DNA of 64,000 nt from the NCBI GenBank assembly GCA_043747555.1, contig JAYTOY010000047.1, positions 8,880 to 72,879 of the forward strand, written 5' to 3'. The notes beneath the pieces are model-generated. The model was given only the letters and a program-made list of their open reading frames with translations, searched no databases and was not told where the DNA came from. The position numbers and the translations under genes are program-made. Positions 1-7,526 of this stretch are shown piece after piece (position 1 is the first letter of the stretch; each line of letters begins with the position of its first letter). The DNA is from JAYWDA01 sp043747555. Lineage in GTDB: Bacteria; Bdellovibrionota; Bdellovibrionia; Bdellovibrionales; Bdellovibrionaceae.

Positions 1-106
1 CAGATGCGGACCTTTCATATTTATTGAAAAATCCACCACCCGTTTTTTCTGTCTTTCGTGACAAGAATGGGCTCTCCTCCAAAGGTAGGGGCACCTGGAG
101 TTTCTG

Positions 107-331
107 TTAGCCGCAATAGGCTTTTACTCTTAGACGATAATTATTAAAATTATGCATTCCGTAAGCTCTGTTCTGTATCTCATCCATTCGTCGATGTAAA
201 CCCTCCGTAATTGAATTTGTTTTACTAAATCTCCACATTCTGACGATCTCCTCACCCCAACTTTCTAATGTATTTCCAAGCGTTTCTAAATTTCTAAATC
301 TTTCGCAGCAGAGATCAGCTTGTTCCAAGTT
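107..331 (-). pseudogene. ISL3-family transposase, C-terminal remnant
   Basis: The open frame encodes only the last ~74 residues of an ISL3-type (DDE_Tnp_ISL3) transposase. Visible family features are the NSITEG stretch, where the family has SNGxxEG (it holds the catalytic Glu), then RAYGMHNFNNYRLRV at the C-terminus, before a TAA at 107-109. The rest of a ~400-residue transposase is absent. Its 5' edge runs into the 3' end of the BLUF gene, where the two frames overlap. I see no terminal inverted repeats in the 106 nt left of it. It is a decayed insertion-sequence scar and cannot make active transposase. The family call is by motif memory only. Confidence 0.75.
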
Positions 332-660
332 AAAAATTCGTTCACCATTTTGACATCAAGGTCGCTAACCTGATGGTAGCCCATGGCCCAATCGGAAAAA
401 ATTCGTGGATTCTCTTCGATCTCAAAAATGCGAATCACATTCGAGTGCCTAGGATCTTTTTCAATTTTCTTTAAAAGCGGTTCGACTTTTGATTTTTCGC
501 CTTCAAGAAGCTGAAGAAAGACAACCGCTCTAAAAAGAAGAATGCCGGTAATATTATTTTTTGAATTATAATCTCTGGCTGCTGAAACAATGCTATCCAC
601 GGAGTTTGAATCATTTTCTTTATTGGCACGGCTGACATATAACGTCTGGAATATTTTCAT
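286..660 (-). CDS. BLUF-domain blue-light photoreceptor, short single-domain form
   Basis: This is a flavin-binding blue-light sensor of the BLUF family, with no attached output domain. All photochemical residues line up with AppA by spacing: Tyr8, Asn32, Gln50 (in FLQLLEG), Trp91 and Met93 (SDWAMG). DPRH at 69-72 is also typical. Such short BLUF proteins signal through partner proteins. The C-terminus is suspicious: the last ~14 codons overlap the transposase remnant in another frame, so the native tail was probably replaced when the element inserted. The core fold, residues 1-100, looks complete. A second BLUF protein lies at 9791-10222. The partner is unknown; neighbouring katG/oxyR may be coincidental. 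Confidence 0.9.
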   Translation of the reverse strand: MKIFQTLYVSRANKENDSNSVDSIVSAARDYNSKNNITGILLFRAVVFLQLLEGEKSKVEPLLKKIEKDPRHSNVIRIFEIEENPRIFSDWAMGYHQVSDLDVKMVNEFLTWNKLISAAKDLEI

Positions 661-749
661 CGTTTAAGATTATGGTGGTCCGGCGTTTGAGTCATCCAAT
701 AGACCACCGGGCCTGAAGTCTATTCGCCCTTGGCCTAAGCTTGAAATCA

Positions 750-926
750 TTAAAACAGACGCGCCACCATCACTGGCAAAAGAACATAAATCGACAGGTC
801 TCTAATAACGTAATAACCAAAGATCACGACCACGAGTTTCCATCCGTAGCGCGAGAAAAGGGCTCGAAAGCCCTTTTCTCTTAAAAGTTGACGGGCTGCT
901 TTTCCTTCAGAAAGGATTCGGCTCAT
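750..926 (-). CDS. 58-residue single-pass membrane protein coupled to katG
   Basis: This small gene begins at an ATG that shares bases with the katG stop (ATGA on the minus strand, 923-926), the classic layout for translational coupling. It ends with TAA at 750-752. The product has a basic N-terminal segment (residues 1-30, rich in Arg/Lys), then one hydrophobic helix from about residue 29 to 55 interrupted by IRD, ending VARLF. The YGWKLVVVIFGYYVIRDLSIY stretch (residues 27-47) resembles small uncharacterised membrane proteins I have seen elsewhere, but I cannot name a family. Coupling suggests a role in the peroxide response, or simply co-transcription. A perfect 12-bp hairpin lies within its codons. 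Confidence 0.7.
   Translation of the reverse strand: MSRILSEGKAARQLLREKGFRALFSRYGWKLVVVIFGYYVIRDLSIYVLLPVMVARLF
853..880. repeat. perfect 12-bp inverted repeat with 4-nt loop inside the small ORF
   Basis: Arms 853-864 and 869-880 are exact reverse complements around a CGAA loop, read as TTCG on the coding (minus) strand. The transcript should form a very stable hairpin about 45 nt downstream of the katG stop. There is no T-run after it on either strand, so it is not a canonical terminator. It codes for residues ~16-25 of the small protein. It may stabilise the katG mRNA 3' end or cause attenuation. Confidence 0.6.
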
Positions 927-3175
927 TTTGTCGGGCTCACATCAAAGCGATCTAAGTTCATGACTTTCGACCAAGCGGCGACAAAGTCTTTCACAAAGAT
1001 TTCTTTGGAATCTGAACTTGCGTAGACTTCAGAGACAGCACGAAGAATGGCGTTGGATCCAAACACAAGATCGGCCCGTGTTGCGGTCCACTTCACAGCT
1101 CCTGTAGCTCGGTCACGGCCTTCGAATGTTTCTTTTGACGTTCCCTTCCAGACAGTTCCCATATCAAGAAGATTAACGAAGAAGTCGTTTGAAAGTGTTT
1201 CGGGCTTCTTGGTAAAGACTCCGTGCTGACTTCCGCCCGTATTCGCACCCAAGACCCGCAAACCTCCCACAAGGACCGTCATTTCTGGCGCTGTAAGAGT
1301 CAAAAGTTGAGCCTTGTCTAACAAGAATTCCTCAGAAGGGACGGCATATTTTCCTTTTACAAAATTTCGGAAACCATCGGCGTGCGGCTCTAGCGCTGCA
1401 AAAGATTCAACATCAGTTTGAGGTTGATTCGCATCTGTACGACCAGGGGTGAATGTGGATGTAACAGAAACACCCGCATTCTTCGCGGCGTGCTCGACAG
1501 CAGCGCAACCACCAAGGACAAGCAAATCCGCCAGCGAAACTTTCTTTTTTCCCTGGGCCGCTTGATTGAACTCAGTTTGAATTTTTTGAAAAGTCGCTAA
1601 AGCTTTGCTCAGTTTTTGAGGTTCATTCACAGCCCAGTCTTTTTGTGGAGCTAAACGGATGCGGGCCCCGTTGGCGCCGCCTCTTTTATCGCCGCCACGA
1701 AAAGTCGATGCCGAAGCCCAAGCTGTTGACACCAATTCAGAGATCGAAAGACCTGATGAAATGATCTTTGCTTTTAAAGCACTGATATCAGACTCATCTA
1801 TCAATTGGTGATCCACCGCTGGAATCGGATCCTGCCAAAGAAGCTCTTCGGTTGGAACTTCGGGTCCAAGATACCTTGCGCGTGGGCCCAAATCTCGGTG
1901 GGTCAGCTTAAACCACGCACGAGCAAAAACATTTGCGAAATCCTGAGGATCCTTTAAAAATCGGCGCGAGATCTTTTCATAAATGGGATCAAAACGAAGG
2001 GCTAGATCACTGGTCAACATGGTCGGCAATCTTTTCTTTGATGAATCATGCGCGTCTGGAATTGTTGCCTTGGCTTTATTTGCGATCCACTGGTAAGCGC
2101 CGGCGGGACTTTTTGTCAGCGTCCATTCATGGCCAAATAAATTTTCGAAAAACTCATTTCCCCACTTTGTCGGCGTCGATGTCCAAGTCACTTCAAGACC
2201 ACTTGTTATTGTGTCTTTTCCATGCCCTTGGCCAAAACTATTTTTCCATCCAAAACCCAGGTCTTCTAAATCGACAGCTTCAGGTTCAGGTCCAACATGA
2301 TCAGCTGAGGCTGCCCCGTGTGTTTTACCAAAAGTATGTCCGCCAGCAATAAGAGCGACAGTCTCTTCATCATTCATGGCCATGCGCCCAAAAGTTTCGC
2401 GAATATCTTTGGCTGAAGCTAAGGGATCAGGTTTGCCATCGGGACCTTCCGGATTCACATAGATTAAACCCATTTGAACAGCGGCTAAAGGATTTTCTAA
2501 ATCTCTAGAATGAGGGACTTCGCTATCGTCGTCTTTAACAAGAACTCCACCTTCTTTTTCGACGCCAGGTGAACCGGTGGAGTAACGCTCGTCTCCGCCA
2601 AGCCATTTTTTTTCAGAACCCCAGTAGACATCTTGATCGGGCTCCCACACATCTTCACGACCTCCGGCAAATCCAAAGGTTTTAAAACCCATTGTTTCTA
2701 AAGCGACGTTTCCCACTAAGATCATCAGATCAGCCCAAGAAATTTTTCGACCATATTTTTGTTTGATCGGCCAAAGAAGTCGGCGGGCTTTATCTAGATT
2801 CACATTGTCGGGCCAAGAGTTCAGAGGAGAAAAACGTTGCTGCCCACGGCCCGCACCACCGCGACCATCGCCGATCCTGTAGGTCCCGGCGCTATGCCAT
2901 GCTAATCGGATAAAAAACGGACCGTAGTGACCGAAGTCGGCAGGCCACCAAGGCTGAGAATCGGTCATAAGAGCTGCCAGATCTTTTTTTAGAGCTTGAT
3001 AATCAAGGCTTTTAAATTCCTTTGTGTAATCAAACTTAAATCCCATGGGGTTTGATTTTGCCGAGTGCTGATGAAGTATTTCAATTTTAAGTCGATGGGG
3101 CCACCAATCCTGATTGGAGGTCGGACTTCCGGCAACAGCCTTATTTTGAAAGGGACATTTTGATTCTGGATTCAT
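923..3175 (-). CDS. katG: catalase-peroxidase KatG
   Basis: This bifunctional haem enzyme dismutates hydrogen peroxide and has broad peroxidase activity in the cytoplasm. At 750 residues it has normal bacterial KatG length, with the active N-terminal peroxidase domain and the degenerate C-terminal copy. Distal triad Arg90, Trp93 and His94 sit in RLAWHSAGTYR. The Trp93-Tyr239-Met265 set needed for the catalase adduct is present, and Tyr-Met spacing (26) matches M. tuberculosis KatG. GGHTFGKTHG carries the proximal His280. AGGAG lies just upstream of the ATG. oxyR is divergent across a 126-nt spacer holding an OxyR-type site, so peroxide induction is likely. The stop overlaps the start of a small membrane-protein gene. 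Confidence 0.97.
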   Translation of the reverse strand: MNPESKCPFQNKAVAGSPTSNQDWWPHRLKIEILHQHSAKSNPMGFKFDYTKEFKSLDYQALKKDLAALMTDSQPWWPADFGHYGPFFIRLAWHSAGTYRIGDGRGGAGRGQQRFSPLNSWPDNVNLDKARRLLWPIKQKYGRKISWADLMILVGNVALETMGFKTFGFAGGREDVWEPDQDVYWGSEKKWLGGDERYSTGSPGVEKEGGVLVKDDDSEVPHSRDLENPLAAVQMGLIYVNPEGPDGKPDPLASAKDIRETFGRMAMNDEETVALIAGGHTFGKTHGAASADHVGPEPEAVDLEDLGFGWKNSFGQGHGKDTITSGLEVTWTSTPTKWGNEFFENLFGHEWTLTKSPAGAYQWIANKAKATIPDAHDSSKKRLPTMLTSDLALRFDPIYEKISRRFLKDPQDFANVFARAWFKLTHRDLGPRARYLGPEVPTEELLWQDPIPAVDHQLIDESDISALKAKIISSGLSISELVSTAWASASTFRGGDKRGGANGARIRLAPQKDWAVNEPQKLSKALATFQKIQTEFNQAAQGKKKVSLADLLVLGGCAAVEHAAKNAGVSVTSTFTPGRTDANQPQTDVESFAALEPHADGFRNFVKGKYAVPSEEFLLDKAQLLTLTAPEMTVLVGGLRVLGANTGGSQHGVFTKKPETLSNDFFVNLLDMGTVWKGTSKETFEGRDRATGAVKWTATRADLVFGSNAILRAVSEVYASSDSKEIFVKDFVAAWSKVMNLDRFDVSPTK

Positions 3176-3267
3176 ATTCTTTTCTCCTATTTTTAAAACT
3201 TTTTCAAATGCAGCCTATCATTAATCAGTTTCGTCGATAAATATATTTGAATAATCCTAATGCAATG

Positions 3268-3282
3268 ATAGTCTTTACCTAT
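3268..3282. promoter_or_regulatory. OxyR-type operator half (ATAG-N7-CTAT) between katG and oxyR
   Basis: ATAG at 3268-3271 and CTAT at 3279-3282 are separated by exactly 7 nt, matching one dimer site of the known OxyR consensus. The neighbouring second module is weak: CTAA at 3257-3260 has the right 7-nt phasing and 3 of 4 matches. The site overlaps the upstream candidate ATG of oxyR at 3281, which fits autoregulation, and lies ~95 nt upstream of the katG start. The match is by eye; the family consensus is established knowledge. Confidence 0.6.
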
Positions 3283-3301
3283 GAATGTATCATGGCTTAC
3301 A

Positions 3302-4201
3302 ATGAGAGACCTCGAATATGTTCTCGCCGCAGCGAAGCACGAGCACTTTGGTCGCGCAGCCAAAGAATGCCGCATCAGCCAGCCGTCACTCAGTGCGCAA
3401 ATAAAAAAGATCGAAGGCTATTTAGGGACCCTCCTCTTTGATCGAAACAGCCGGCGAGTGACGGCAACCGTCGCAGGTAAAAAGTTAGCTCAGCAAGCCG
3501 CTGTGATTTTGGACGAAGTGCGAAAGATTCCTAGTCTTTTGGCCCCATCTTCATCGGCTGAACTGGGGTCCATTAAGCTTGGTGTGATTTTCTCAGCGAC
3601 TTCTTTGATCCCATACGTTATTAATGACTTGAAGAAAGCGTTTCGCGGAACACCCATCAGTCTGCGCGAAGGCACGACGGATGAACTAGTCCGAGAACTT
3701 AAATCAGGCGCTCTAGATGCTGTCATTGCTGCAGATACAGTGCATGAAAGTTCTTTAAGAACCATTCCTCTTTTCTTTGAGCCCTTTGTTTTTGCTGCGC
3801 CCAAAGGCCACCCGATTTTAAATAAAGCGAAACTAAAACCTTCAGATCTTCGAGCCTCAGAAATGGTTCTTTTAGAAGAAGGCCACTGTCTTCGAAAACA
3901 AGCTCTTCAAATCTGTCCAACGAATCGTCGAGGAAACCTGCGCTCCTTTCACGCCAACAGTATTGAAACACTCAAGCATTTAGTCGCAAGTGGTGTGGGC
4001 TATACACTTTTACCAAAACTTGCGACCAAGGGAAGCCCCATGAGTAATTTAATTTCCTACCTTGATTTCGAAACACCACAAATTGGCAGAGACATCGTTT
4101 TGCTTTTTCGTGAGCAAGCGGCGGATCAAAAGGCCTTCGAGAGACTGACTCAATCTTTGCTGCGGGCCGTGCCCACCGAGTTTAAGCTTACGAAAAATTA
4201 A
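3302..4201 (+). CDS. oxyR: OxyR, peroxide-sensing LysR-type regulator
   Basis: It has an N-terminal LysR winged helix (MRDLEYVL to ~residue 60) followed by the substrate-binding-like regulatory domain. The redox signature LLEEGHCLRKQALQIC contains two Cys nine residues apart, the same spacing as Cys199 and Cys208 of E. coli OxyR, so this is a disulfide-switch OxyR rather than a generic LysR. It is divergent from katG, its probable target. I place the start at ATG 3302 because E. coli OxyR begins at the equivalent RDLEYL. The upstream in-frame ATG at 3281 lies inside the ATAG-N7-CTAT operator. Neither start has a clear ribosome-binding site, so the choice is moderate. Confidence 0.93.
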   Translation: MRDLEYVLAAAKHEHFGRAAKECRISQPSLSAQIKKIEGYLGTLLFDRNSRRVTATVAGKKLAQQAAVILDEVRKIPSLLAPSSSAELGSIKLGVIFSATSLIPYVINDLKKAFRGTPISLREGTTDELVRELKSGALDAVIAADTVHESSLRTIPLFFEPFVFAAPKGHPILNKAKLKPSDLRASEMVLLEEGHCLRKQALQICPTNRRGNLRSFHANSIETLKHLVASGVGYTLLPKLATKGSPMSNLISYLDFETPQIGRDIVLLFREQAADQKAFERLTQSLLRAVPTEFKLTKN

Positions 4202-4306
4202 TTCCCGATGAAACCAAGGGCGCGGCAGCCTCAACCTTCCCGACCTAAATACCTTTTTCTAAAAGTGCTCCTGGCAGTCCCCAAGAAAGTGTGTATCCTT
4301 AACCAA

Positions 4307-4945
4307 ATGCGACTGAATATTTTTCGTTTCTTAAAAGAATTTAATTTTATCTCGACATTGCGTTTAGCCTTAAAAACTGGACAACTCGGTCGTTTTCAAG
4401 TGCGTGGAAAAGTTCAGATCAGTTTGGCTCCAAGCTCTAAGATACTATTTGAAAGTACCGACACATGTTATATTGGAATCCCACTGAAGGGTTTAGTCAG
4501 TTCAAGAATTCAACCCACTATGATTGGTGCAGGGCCAAATTCGCAACTGTCTTTAGCCGGTGCTATTATTGGCAGGAGCGCCATCTTGAATGCTGGCGCG
4601 GGTGCTAAAATTTTTATCGGCGAAGGCAGCTATTTAAATGATGGCAGCCAAATCTATGCAAGCCAAGAAGTGCGCATCGGAAAAAATTGCGTGATCTCAT
4701 GGAATGTAACAATTCTTGATGATGACGGACATGGCATGGGAGCAGGACCCTCTTGCAAACCTATAAAAATTGAAGATCGTGTTTGGGTTGGATGCAATGT
4801 CACTATTCTAAAAGGTGTCACCATCGGCGAAGGTTCAGTTGTTGCGGCAGGAGCCGTTGTCAATCGCTCGTGCCCTCCTCGTTCTTTGATTGGTGGAGTT
4901 CCTGCAAAAGTGATCCAGTCGAACGTTGAATGGTCAAACCTCTGA
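4307..4945 (+). CDS. left-handed beta-helix (hexapeptide) O-acyltransferase, WbbJ/maltose-acetyltransferase type
   Basis: This ~212-residue protein has hexapeptide repeats in its C-terminal half (GKNCVISWN, WVGCNVTILKGVTIGEGSVVAAGAVV) and the ending GVPAKVI typical of LbetaH acetyltransferases acting on sugars or cell-envelope polysaccharides. The catalytic His is probably in DDDGHGMG. Such enzymes are trimeric and use acetyl-CoA or related donors. The frame is open from 4208, but the basic, Pro-rich leader is unlike the family, so ATG 4307 is preferred. The next gene is a methyltransferase, and together they suggest a small polysaccharide or lipid-modifying cluster. The substrate cannot be predicted. 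Confidence 0.8.
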   Translation: MRLNIFRFLKEFNFISTLRLALKTGQLGRFQVRGKVQISLAPSSKILFESTDTCYIGIPLKGLVSSRIQPTMIGAGPNSQLSLAGAIIGRSAILNAGAGAKIFIGEGSYLNDGSQIYASQEVRIGKNCVISWNVTILDDDGHGMGAGPSCKPIKIEDRVWVGCNVTILKGVTIGEGSVVAAGAVVNRSCPPRSLIGGVPAKVIQSNVEWSNL

Positions 4946-5015
4946 GAGTTGATAAACCGTTAGCAAGACTTATATCCATTGACACAGATCAGTGGTCTTT
5001 CTTAAAATCCAGAAT

Positions 5016-5678
5016 ATGACAAGTATCGAAGATCAAATTTTTAAAAACTATTGGTCAAGAAAACGCCTGCTTGAAGGAAAGATTCCTCTTTTTCCATTAA
5101 AAAAGTGGTTTCCCCTAATAGAGCTTTGCGAAATTGAAGTGATTTATTTTGAAGCTATAAAAAGTTGCAAGAGCCTCCTTGATGTGGGCGCAGGTGATCT
5201 TCGATTGATGAAAAAATTTGTGCGGGCCGGATACAAGGGCGAATATCACACCCAAGATATTTCGACAGAGCATCCGTATACCTATCAACTCCTCTCCGAG
5301 GTCGATCGAAAATATGAGGCTATCATTTGCATGGACGTCTTAGAGCATATGAGCTTACATCAAGGTCTAGAGATGATTCAAAAGATGGCCTCTCTTTTAA
5401 GTGAAAATGGAACTTTAATTTTGCAAACACCGAATGCCCGTTGCATAAGAAACCCGATGGGTGGGGATATGACCCATCTTCATTGTTACAACCTTTCTGA
5501 CCTGTGGGCGTATTTAAGTTGTGAAGGTTTTCAAACTCGGGGGTTTCGAATTGTTCTTTCCAGACGTGAGAGCCTGATCCAAAAGTTACAAACCTTCGTG
5601 GCCCGCATTATAATCACAAAAATGATGGGCTGCGATTATGCTGATAACATCGCTGTGATTGGAAAAAAATCAGTTTAG
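5016..5678 (+). CDS. class I SAM-dependent methyltransferase (Methyltransf_23 type)
   Basis: SAM-binding motif I is LLDVGAGDLRL, and CMDVLEHM followed by NGTLILQTPN corresponds to motifs II-III of the Methyltransf_23 group, often found in glycan and lipid clusters. The protein is ~220 residues with no other domain. The frame opens at a GTG (4992), but ATG 5016 gives a normal N-terminus; neither has a strong ribosome-binding site. The conserved HLHCYNLSDL after the Rossmann fold is typical of 2-polyprenyl-like or sugar methyltransferases. It follows the LbetaH acyltransferase by ~70 nt and may share its transcript. The substrate is unknown. Confidence 0.8.
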   Translation: MTSIEDQIFKNYWSRKRLLEGKIPLFPLKKWFPLIELCEIEVIYFEAIKSCKSLLDVGAGDLRLMKKFVRAGYKGEYHTQDISTEHPYTYQLLSEVDRKYEAIICMDVLEHMSLHQGLEMIQKMASLLSENGTLILQTPNARCIRNPMGGDMTHLHCYNLSDLWAYLSCEGFQTRGFRIVLSRRESLIQKLQTFVARIIITKMMGCDYADNIAVIGKKSV

Positions 5679-5834
5679 GACTTTTTCGGCAGTTTGCCTG
5701 CTAAACAATTTCATCTTCATAGCCTCCCAAGTAAAATTTTAAAATGAAGATCTATACTTAATTGATCTTTGGGCTAGACGTTCGCGGCTGTTCGCTGATA
5801 TCGGTGAAACTGATTTTTAAACGGAGGAATTTAT

Positions 5835-6311
5835 ATGAACACCTTAATGACCTATTCCTATTTAATTTTTTCTTTGCTTTCTTTTTTGGTGGTGACTCCC
5901 CGCGCTGAAGCAGCCACTTGTTCTTTCACCGCTGCCAATTGGGAAATCAATGTCAAGGGCAACGATGTTGTCGTTCGTTCTTTGATTGGTGCGCCGACCA
6001 CAGATATCACACAAGTCCCTGCCGCGAATGGATGGGAACGCAACCCTTCCCTTGGTTATCCAATCAGTGATGAGTTAACTCCCACGGTAGGAAGCTCAAA
6101 TCGCTACACTGATTTTGAAAATGGTGTGATTTATTGGAACTCAGCTTCAGGAAAAGCCGTTGAGCTCTTTCCTTTTCCACCAGCCAGCCGAGACAAGGCT
6201 GATTTTGAACTCGCTGCACAAACTCAGATCAACGAACTTTTGGTGCCTCATGGTGATCAAGTTTATGGCGACAATTGCGGATGTGACAAAGTACACGCGA
6301 AAAGGATTTAG
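5835..6311 (+). CDS. secreted LGFP-repeat protein, 5' part of a frameshifted gene
   Basis: A GGAGG ribosome-binding site (5822-5826) precedes an ATG and a clear signal peptide (residues 1-26, ending AEA). Residues ~65-112 hold one LGFP repeat: GWERNPSLGYPISDELTP, then a Phe-x-x-Gly and IYW pattern. LGFP repeats occur in exported envelope proteins. After about codon 149 the sequence stops looking native and terminates at 6309-6311, while the continuation lies in another frame (see 6283-6684). Removing one base near 6282 joins GGA to GTG ACA AAG and yields one protein of ~282 residues. The cause could be a real mutation, a sequencing error or, less likely, programmed shifting. Confidence 0.65.
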   Translation: MNTLMTYSYLIFSLLSFLVVTPRAEAATCSFTAANWEINVKGNDVVVRSLIGAPTTDITQVPAANGWERNPSLGYPISDELTPTVGSSNRYTDFENGVIYWNSASGKAVELFPFPPASRDKADFELAAQTQINELLVPHGDQVYGDNCGCDKVHAKRI

Positions 6312-6684
6312 CGACGTGATTGGACGTGAGTTTCAAATTGATTTGCGAATCAAATACAAAGCAGAATTTTTAGGGATTGATGGCATTTTACCCGATCCCT
6401 ATTCAGATTTAAAACTTCGGCTCGGTGTTGGTCACCGGCGAACTTTCGGTGGCGAAGCAGAGCTGACAATAACTTTGACCCATTGGAGTGCACGCACACA
6501 TGTTCCGTCACCAACAAGCGGTGTTATTTCAGCGGAAACTATCAATGCACGACTGCGCGACGACATCATGAAAAATATAATCGGCAAAGCGCGAGTGGTG
6601 GGAACAATTCCTTCTCCGCTCGTTGTGCTTTCAGTGAAAGCTATGGCCAATGGCGATTTAAAAACTTATATTGAACCCCTATAG
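6283..6684 (+). pseudogene. 3' part of the frameshifted LGFP-repeat gene
   Basis: This frame continues the upstream secreted protein from codon GTG 6283 (VTKYTRKGFSDVIGREF...) to a TAG at 6682-6684. An ATG at 6160 opens the frame earlier, but the 6160-6282 stretch is antisense-quality sequence overlapping the LGFP frame, so it is not an independent start. The ~133-residue tail is rich in beta-type sequence, with no family I recognise. The next gene begins 11 nt later, suggesting the reading frame was once one unit. I treat it as the orphaned C-terminal half unless the +1 base is an assembly error. Confidence 0.55.
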
Positions 6685-6695
6685 GAAATAAAAAA

Positions 6696-7508
6696 ATGAC
6701 TCCAGAAATGGCCGCTCTCAAAGATCGACTTAAATCAACTTGGCAAGCGGGTGACTATGGAATTTTTGCGAAGTACCTAGAAAAGGGCGCGCTTGAATTT
6801 TTTGATCGACTTGATATTTCACCGGGCACCAAAATGCTTGATGTTGGGTGCGGCGCGGGACAGCTGACGATTCCTGCCGCTCGAAAAGGCATTCAAGTCA
6901 CAGGCCTTGATCTTGCGGCAAATCTTGTTCAACAAGCGACAGCTAAAGCGGCTGCTGAAGGTCTAAAAATTGATTTTTTAGAAGGCGATGCCGAAGCACT
7001 CCCATTTCAAGATCATTGCTTTGATGTTGTCTTGAGTTTAATTGGTTCCATGTTTGCGCCTCGCCCGGAACTTGTCGCTTCGGAAATGATTCGGGTGTGC
7101 AAGCCCAACGGAAAAATTATTATGGGAAATTGGACGCCTGAAGGACATGTCGGTCAGATGTTTAAAATCATTGGCAAACACGTCCCGCCGCCAGCAAATT
7201 TTCCCTCGCCACTTTTGTGGGGCAATGAGAAGATTTGCCGACAGCGTTTAAGTAACGAGGCTTTAAAAGACCTTCGAATCACTCGCTATTTATATCCGTT
7301 TGAATATCCGTTTTCTCCGGCTAAGGTTGTGGATTTTTTTATTGAATATTACGGTCCCACCAACCGCAGCTATGCTTCGCTGAATGAAATAGGAAAAGTC
7401 ACTTTTCATAGTGACTTGACCGATCTATGGACCCGCAACAACACAGCTACGGATGGAGGCACCAAAATTCTAGCTGAGTATATTGAAGTGATTGGGTACA
7501 GGGTTTAA
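6696..7508 (+). CDS. class I SAM-dependent methyltransferase (Methyltransf_11/25, UbiE-like)
   Basis: The 270-residue protein carries SAM motif I MLDVGCGAGQLTIPAA (about residue 48), an acidic end of strand 2 in VTGLDLAANLV, and the later GDAEALPFQDHCFDVVLS and NGKIIMGNWTPEG motifs. The EGDAEALPF motif is typical of small-molecule methyltransferases of the UbiE/COQ5-like superfamily. The ATG lies 11 nt after the LGFP-like gene. No partner gene reveals the substrate. To the right is a decayed oxidoreductase region on the opposite strand. Confidence 0.85.
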   Translation: MTPEMAALKDRLKSTWQAGDYGIFAKYLEKGALEFFDRLDISPGTKMLDVGCGAGQLTIPAARKGIQVTGLDLAANLVQQATAKAAAEGLKIDFLEGDAEALPFQDHCFDVVLSLIGSMFAPRPELVASEMIRVCKPNGKIIMGNWTPEGHVGQMFKIIGKHVPPPANFPSPLLWGNEKICRQRLSNEALKDLRITRYLYPFEYPFSPAKVVDFFIEYYGPTNRSYASLNEIGKVTFHSDLTDLWTRNNTATDGGTKILAEYIEVIGYRV

Positions 7509-7526
7509 GCAAACAGGGCGTTCTAA

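Noticed and set aside
674..708. 7-bp inverted repeat GGTGGTC/GACCACC
   Set aside because: The loop is 21 nt and no T-run follows; too weak to call a terminator or IS end.
1933..2352. 139-codon plus-strand ORF
   Set aside because: It lies entirely within katG in antisense and shows no domain.
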